A stretch of DNA of 35,169 bases from an uncultured bacterium (GTDB taxonomy: Bacteria; Planctomycetota; J058), in NCBI GenBank assembly GCA_937911525.1, contig CALDQK010000828.1, positions 1 to 35,169 on the forward strand, in the 5' to 3' direction. Below the pieces are notes generated by a model, which had not been told where the DNA came from, did no database searches, and saw nothing but the letters and a program-made list of their open reading frames with translations. Below, piece by piece: positions 31,724-35,169 of the stretch. A program made the position numbers and the translations under genes. Every line of letters starts with the position of its first letter. The first letter of the stretch is position 1.

Positions 31724-32662
31724 TCAGTCCCTTTGTCGGGCCAATTCTCGCGCCACGTCCAACGCCACCAGGAAGGACTCGGGGCTCGCCTTCCCCTGGC
31801 CCACGATGTCGAAGGCCGTCCCGTGGTCCGGGCTCGTGCGCACGATCGGCAGCCCCAGGGTCACGTTGGTCGCCTGGCCGAAGGAGGCCAGCTTGACCGG
31901 GATCAGCCCCTGGTCGTGATAGAGCGCCACCACCGCGTCGAAGCGGCTCTCGGGTCGCGCCGCCTGGGCGAAGAGCGTGTCCGCCGGGAAGGGGCCCTCG
32001 ACCTCGACCCCCGCCAGGCGCGCCTGCGCCACGGCCGGCTTGAGGAGCCGCGTCTCCTCGTTGCCGAAGCGGCCGCCGTCGCTGGCGTGAGGGTTCAGCG
32101 CCGCCAGCGCCAGCCTGGGGCGCGCGATCCCGAGCCCGCGCAGCCCCGCCGCCGCCGAGACGCAGGTCTCGCGGATCCCCTCGACCGTGAGCAGCCGGGG
32201 GACCTCGCGCAGGGCCACGTGGGTCGTGACCAGCACCACCCGCAGCCCACCTCCCTGGAGCATCATGCGCGTGCCCGGCGCGTCGAAGTGCTCCGCCAGG
32301 AGCTCCGTGTGCCCCGGGTGGCGCTCGCCCGCCAGGGCGAGGGACTCCTTGTTCAGGGGCGCCGTGACCAAGGCCGCGGCCTGGCCGCTCGCGACCAGGT
32401 CGGCCGCGACCCGCACCGCGGCGGCCGCCGAGCGGCCGCCCTCGGCGCTGGTGCGACCCGCGAAGAGCAGCTCGGGCGGGACCTCGACCTCGGCGGGGGA
32501 GAGGACCTCGGCCGGCGCCGGCAAGCGCAGCCGCTCGGCGGCCTCCTTCAGGCGGGCCGCGTCCCCGACCACTACCGCCTCGCAGGGCTTCGCCGCCAGC
32601 GCTCGCAGCAGGACCTCGGGGCCGATCCCGGCCGGGTCGCCCCAGGAGATCGCGAGCTTCAC
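31724..32662 (-). CDS. pdxA: 4-hydroxythreonine-4-phosphate dehydrogenase PdxA
   Basis: The product is 312 residues, a normal length. PdxA oxidises 4-phosphooxy-L-threonine with NAD in the DXP-dependent pathway of pyridoxal phosphate synthesis. Family motifs are SWGDPAGIGPEVLLRAL at the start, VTAPLNKESL, PGHTELLAEHF with the metal-binding His, LVTTHVALREVP, LNPHASDGGRFGNEE, ALYHDQGLIPVKL and RTSPDHGTAFDI with the other metal ligands. GTG 32662 overlaps the stop of the upstream lipoprotein gene (GTGA), so the two are translationally coupled. All key residues appear intact. Confidence 0.95.
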   Translation of the reverse strand: MKLAISWGDPAGIGPEVLLRALAAKPCEAVVVGDAARLKEAAERLRLPAPAEVLSPAEVEVPPELLFAGRTSAEGGRSAAAAVRVAADLVASGQAAALVTAPLNKESLALAGERHPGHTELLAEHFDAPGTRMMLQGGGLRVVLVTTHVALREVPRLLTVEGIRETCVSAAAGLRGLGIARPRLALAALNPHASDGGRFGNEETRLLKPAVAQARLAGVEVEGPFPADTLFAQAARPESRFDAVVALYHDQGLIPVKLASFGQATNVTLGLPIVRTSPDHGTAFDIVGQGKASPESFLVALDVARELARQRD

Positions 32663-33387
32663 GGGCCCTTGGGCGCCGGCTCGGCCAGCTTGCTGCGCGT
32701 CGCCAGGTCGCGCTCGACCTCGGCCGCGATCGAGTGCCCGATCCGGCGGCCCCAGGCCGCGATCGCCTGCGAGCGGTTGACCCGGCCGCGGTAGCCCAGC
32801 GCCTGGCCGTCGTAGACCGAGGTGATCACCCCCACCACCAGGGGCGAGGCGGTCGCCGGCAGGAAGGCCAAGCCCAGGAAGCCCAGGTTGCAGCCGATCG
32901 AGTAGCCCGCGTCGGTGAAGGCCAGCTCGAAGGCGTCGAAGCGCTCGAGCTCGGCGACCGCCGCCGCCCGCGGGCGTAGGAGGCGGATCCGGGTCGTGAC
33001 GTCGTAGTCCCAGCGCAGCTTGCCCCACCAGGGCGCCAGGATCACGAAGCCCGGGAAGCAGGTCACGAAGTTGATCAGCTTGGCGTTGGTCTCGACCACG
33101 TAGTCCAGCTCGACCACGTAGTCGAGGCGCCCCTCCTGCTCGGCGATCGCCGTCTGGCGGACCACCTCGAAGTTGGGGCTCCGCCGCAGCTGCTCGACCA
33201 GGACCACGTGCAGGCCCGAGGCGCCCGAGCTGTTGAGGCGCACCCCCAGCCGGACCGGCAGCGGGAGCTCGACGGGCTCGGCGGCCGGCGTCGAGTCCTC
33301 GGCCTCCCAGGTCACCCCGTTGTGGCCCACCGCGCAGCCCGAGGCGGCGAGCAGGCAGAGCAGCAAGAGAGCGTGGAGCGAGCGCAT
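32659..33387 (-). CDS. Putative lipoprotein coupled to pdxA
   Basis: The product is 242 residues. A lipoprotein signal peptide (MRSLHALLLLCLLAASGC) ends in lipobox AASGC. The body has LPVRLGVRLNSSGASGLHVV, LRRSPNFEVVRQ and DYVVELDYVVETNAKLINF, then a hydrophobic stretch CFPGFVILAPWWGKL and later GCNLGFLGLAFLPATASPLV. It resembles uncharacterised outer-membrane lipoproteins that assemble beta-rich domains, but I cannot name the family. ATG 33387 is preceded by GAGG. The stop overlaps the pdxA start. A divergent gene begins 64 bases upstream, so that gap holds both promoters. Confidence 0.7.
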   Translation of the reverse strand: MRSLHALLLLCLLAASGCAVGHNGVTWEAEDSTPAAEPVELPLPVRLGVRLNSSGASGLHVVLVEQLRRSPNFEVVRQTAIAEQEGRLDYVVELDYVVETNAKLINFVTCFPGFVILAPWWGKLRWDYDVTTRIRLLRPRAAAVAELERFDAFELAFTDAGYSIGCNLGFLGLAFLPATASPLVVGVITSVYDGQALGYRGRVNRSQAIAAWGRRIGHSIAAEVERDLATRSKLAEPAPKGP

Positions 33388-33451
33388 GCCCTCGTCCTAG
33401 TCCCTCACGCGCGCCCGGTCAATCCTCCACTCGCCAGCTATCCTGGCGCCC

Positions 33452-34141
33452 ATGGAGAGCCCCCAGCAGGACGAGCCACCCAGCTTCGAGATCGTGGGCG
33501 GCGCCGGCCCCGACGCGGGCGCGCCCTACCCGCTGCAGGTGCTGCGCTACCTGCGCGACGACGCGCGTGACTGGTGCCGCGACCGCTCCTGGGAGGTCCG
33601 GCTCCCCGTGCTGATCTTCTTCGTCTACGTGCTCGCGCGCTCCCTGACCGAGCTCGAATACGGCAGCTTCATTTTCAACGGGATCAACCTCGGCTTCCAC
33701 GAAATGGGCCACATCGTGTTCCGCCCCTTCGGCGAGTTCATGACGATCGCCGGCGGGACGATCCTGCAGTGCCTCGTGCCCCTGATCGCGGCCGTCGGGT
33801 TCTGGAAGGCCCAGCGGGACTACTTCGCCGTCGCCTTCTCGCTGGGCTGGTTCTCGACCAACTGCTTCAACGCCGCGATCTACGCCGCCGACGCGCGGGG
33901 CCAGCTCAACCTGCCCCTCGTCTCGCCCTGGGGCCAGGGCTTCGGCGCCGACGGCATGGGCGACTGGACGCGAATGCTCGGCCGCCTGCACCTGCTCGAG
34001 TGGGACGGCACGATCTCCTTCCTGTGGCAGGTCCTCGGCACCGCCTCGATGCTCGCCGGCCTCGCGCTCGGCGCCTGGCTGCTCGTCGAGATGCACCACA
34101 GCCGCAAGCTGCCGCCGCCGCCCCCGCCCTCCTGGGCCTAG
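33452..34141 (+). CDS. Multi-pass membrane protein with HExxH motif
   Basis: The product is 229 residues with about four to five transmembrane segments: VRLPVLIFFVYVLARSL, the stretch after NGINLGFHEMGHIVFRP, ILQCLVPLIAAVGFW, YFAVAFSLGWFSTN and SMLAGLALGAWLLVEM. FHEMGHIVF is a zinc-binding HExxH inside a membrane region, as in site-2-protease-like (M50) enzymes, but a clear third-ligand NPDG motif is not seen. It could therefore be a membrane metalloprotease relative or an inactive homologue. The C-terminus is a proline run (PPPPPPSWA). ATG 33452 begins 64 bases from the divergent lipoprotein start. A hairpin at 34143-34160 follows. Confidence 0.65.
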   Translation: MESPQQDEPPSFEIVGGAGPDAGAPYPLQVLRYLRDDARDWCRDRSWEVRLPVLIFFVYVLARSLTELEYGSFIFNGINLGFHEMGHIVFRPFGEFMTIAGGTILQCLVPLIAAVGFWKAQRDYFAVAFSLGWFSTNCFNAAIYAADARGQLNLPLVSPWGQGFGADGMGDWTRMLGRLHLLEWDGTISFLWQVLGTASMLAGLALGAWLLVEMHHSRKLPPPPPPSWA

Positions 34142-34142
34142 C

Positions 34143-34160
34143 GCGCTGACGCCTCAGCGC
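34143..34160. terminator. Short hairpin between convergent genes
   Basis: GCGCTGA (34143-34149) pairs with TCAGCGC (34154-34160) around a CGCC loop, in the 59-base gap between the HExxH membrane protein gene and the convergent gene at 34201. There is no T-run on either strand, so this is a modest bidirectional terminator candidate. Confidence 0.4.
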
Positions 34161-34200
34161 CCGAAGAAGGCCGCGTTGCGGGCCGCGGCCTCGGCGTGCA

Positions 34201-35169
34201 TCAGCCGAGGCGGGCGAGGTGCTGGCGGGCGATCGCGGCGGCCTTGGAGTCGCCGAGCGCGATCACCTCGCGGTAGCAGTCGCGGGCCACGACCAGGTCA
34301 CCGAGCTCCTCGGCGTGGAGGCCGCGCTGGAGCAGGTCGGCCTGGTGCGCCGCACGGGTGATCCGGGGGTCCACGTGGAGGCGGACCTCGCTCCAGTCGA
34401 AGCGGAGCGTGGTCAGCGCCTGCAGGTCGCGCTCGACCAGCTTGAGCCGGTCCTGCTTGCGGAAGCCGCCCGCGATCTGCCGCTGGAAGTCGGTCATCTT
34501 CGGGCTGGCGGTGGTCTGGTCGAAGCGGATTCGGCCGTGCTCGCGGATCTCGGTCAGCATCTTGCGGAAGCGCTTGAGCACGTAGAGCGCGGCCAGGCTG
34601 TCGGGATACTCGCGCAGGACCGGCTCGTTGCTGATCAGGAAGCTCGACGAGGGGTCCTGGGCGCCAGCGGGGTAGGCGGTCGCCTTGTTCGGGGTGGCCT
34701 TCGGGCGCGGGCGGGGACGGCTGAGCGCGGGCGGCTTGAGCAGCCGGAACGCAGCCAGCTGGTGGCCGGCCTCGCGCGCGACGCCCTGGGCCTGGGGGTT
34801 CGTCTGGGCCCGGGCGAAGACGGCCTGGTAGTGGGCCTGAGCCGAGGCGAGCGCGCTGGGCTCCATGCTGGTCTTGGGCTGCACGTTCCGCGCGACCTTC
34901 TCCGCCTCCTCGACCTCGCGCTCGAGGCTGGCCAGGTCGGCGGTCGGCGCGTCCGGCTGATTGGGCAGGCTGTGGTAGCCGGCGAGGCCGATCATGCCCG
35001 CGACCAGGATCGCGGCCGCCGCGCGGATCAGGGTCGCGCGGAAGGAGAAGCTGATCAGCTGGCCCGCGGGGCGGCGCTCCTCGGCCGGCGCCGTGATCGC
35101 GGCGGGCCGGGCGGGGACCTCGACCAGGTCGAGGGCGACCGGGAGCGTCTGGTGGGCAAGATCCAGGAA
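34201..35169 (-). CDS. Membrane-anchored TPR-like protein, 5' end outside window
   Basis: The reading frame is open from the right edge to TGA at 34201, giving at least 322 residues and no start codon in the window that must be used. It has a charged N-terminal part, one transmembrane segment (TLIRAAAAILVAGMIGLAG, about 42-60 residues from the edge), then a helical region (LEREVEEAEKVARNV, AHYQAVFARAQ), a proline-rich linker (PPALSRPRPRPKATP) and a long helical part. The C-terminus, QADLLQRGLHAEELGDLVVA then CYREVIALGD, looks like a TPR pair. The missing N-terminus may hold a zinc ribbon or another cytoplasmic domain, so ATG 34995 is probably internal. Function is unknown. Confidence 0.65.
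   Translation of the reverse strand, partial: FLDLAHQTLPVALDLVEVPARPAAITAPAEERRPAGQLISFSFRATLIRAAAAILVAGMIGLAGYHSLPNQPDAPTADLASLEREVEEAEKVARNVQPKTSMEPSALASAQAHYQAVFARAQTNPQAQGVAREAGHQLAAFRLLKPPALSRPRPRPKATPNKATAYPAGAQDPSSSFLISNEPVLREYPDSLAALYVLKRFRKMLTEIREHGRIRFDQTTASPKMTDFQRQIAGGFRKQDRLKLVERDLQALTTLRFDWSEVRLHVDPRITRAAHQADLLQRGLHAEELGDLVVARDCYREVIALGDSKAAAIARQHLARLG

Noticed and set aside
30710-32794. 694-codon plus-strand open frame
   Set aside because: Arg/Gly/His-rich shadow of the minus-strand membrane protein and pdxA, with no motifs.

Overview
The window looks like a chromosomal segment of a high-GC Gram-negative bacterium of the PVC group, most likely a planctomycete. The best taxonomic clue is the small basic protein at 29128-29349 (minus), which begins VSIHKSLK and matches my memory of a Planctomycetes/Verrucomicrobia/Chlamydiae-specific family. 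Signal-peptide outer-membrane proteins agree with a Gram-negative envelope. A tRNA-Asn gene at 29010-29081 (minus) divides the window. To its right lies compact, very GC-rich, housekeeping-like DNA. To its left is about 29 kb of accessory DNA ending in a large serine recombinase whose reading frame runs into the tRNA gene.

Region 1-3400 is a scrapyard of lower GC. It holds three frameshifted relics of a repeat family (EWxGW..DW / EAR.FVRSLG..EWRAWC) and three intact unknown genes. Two relics form a 143-bp direct repeat exactly 1800 bp apart, bracketing a coupled lipoprotein/partner gene pair. Region 3435-5822 holds two outer-membrane beta-barrel genes, an LpxR-like lipid A deacylase and a porin. 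Each is preceded by the same 20-bp sequence and by a hairpin that covers its translation start. A strong terminator closes the unit.

Region 5894-17517 resembles a defence or nucleic-acid-repair island. It has an unknown gene, then a tightly overlapping three-gene operon: an SMC-like ABC ATPase, a HEAT-repeat histidine kinase and an OmpR-type response regulator. A 1063-residue helicase with a nuclease-like C-terminal segment runs convergently. Next comes an RNA-repair-like cluster of a T4-PNK-like kinase, a Thg1-family reverse polymerase and a decayed calcineurin-type phosphatase. A PD-(D/E)XK nuclease with a SEC-C tail ends the region.

Region 18175-29070 is a phage-style replication and recombination module in which almost every gene overlaps the next by a few bases. 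It encodes a Cas4-like nuclease, a zinc-cluster protein, a RecD2-type helicase split into two genes with two small genes between them, a RuvC-like resolvase, a TOPRIM primase-helicase (frameshifted as sequenced) and the serine recombinase. No capsid, tail or conjugation genes are present, and the left end of the element was not found.

Region 29010-35169 is core-like. It holds tRNA-Asn, the small basic protein, a DUF89/ARMT1-type protein with a long acidic proline-rich insert, a single-pass membrane protein, pdxA coupled to a lipoprotein gene, an HExxH membrane protein, and a truncated TPR-like membrane protein at the right edge.
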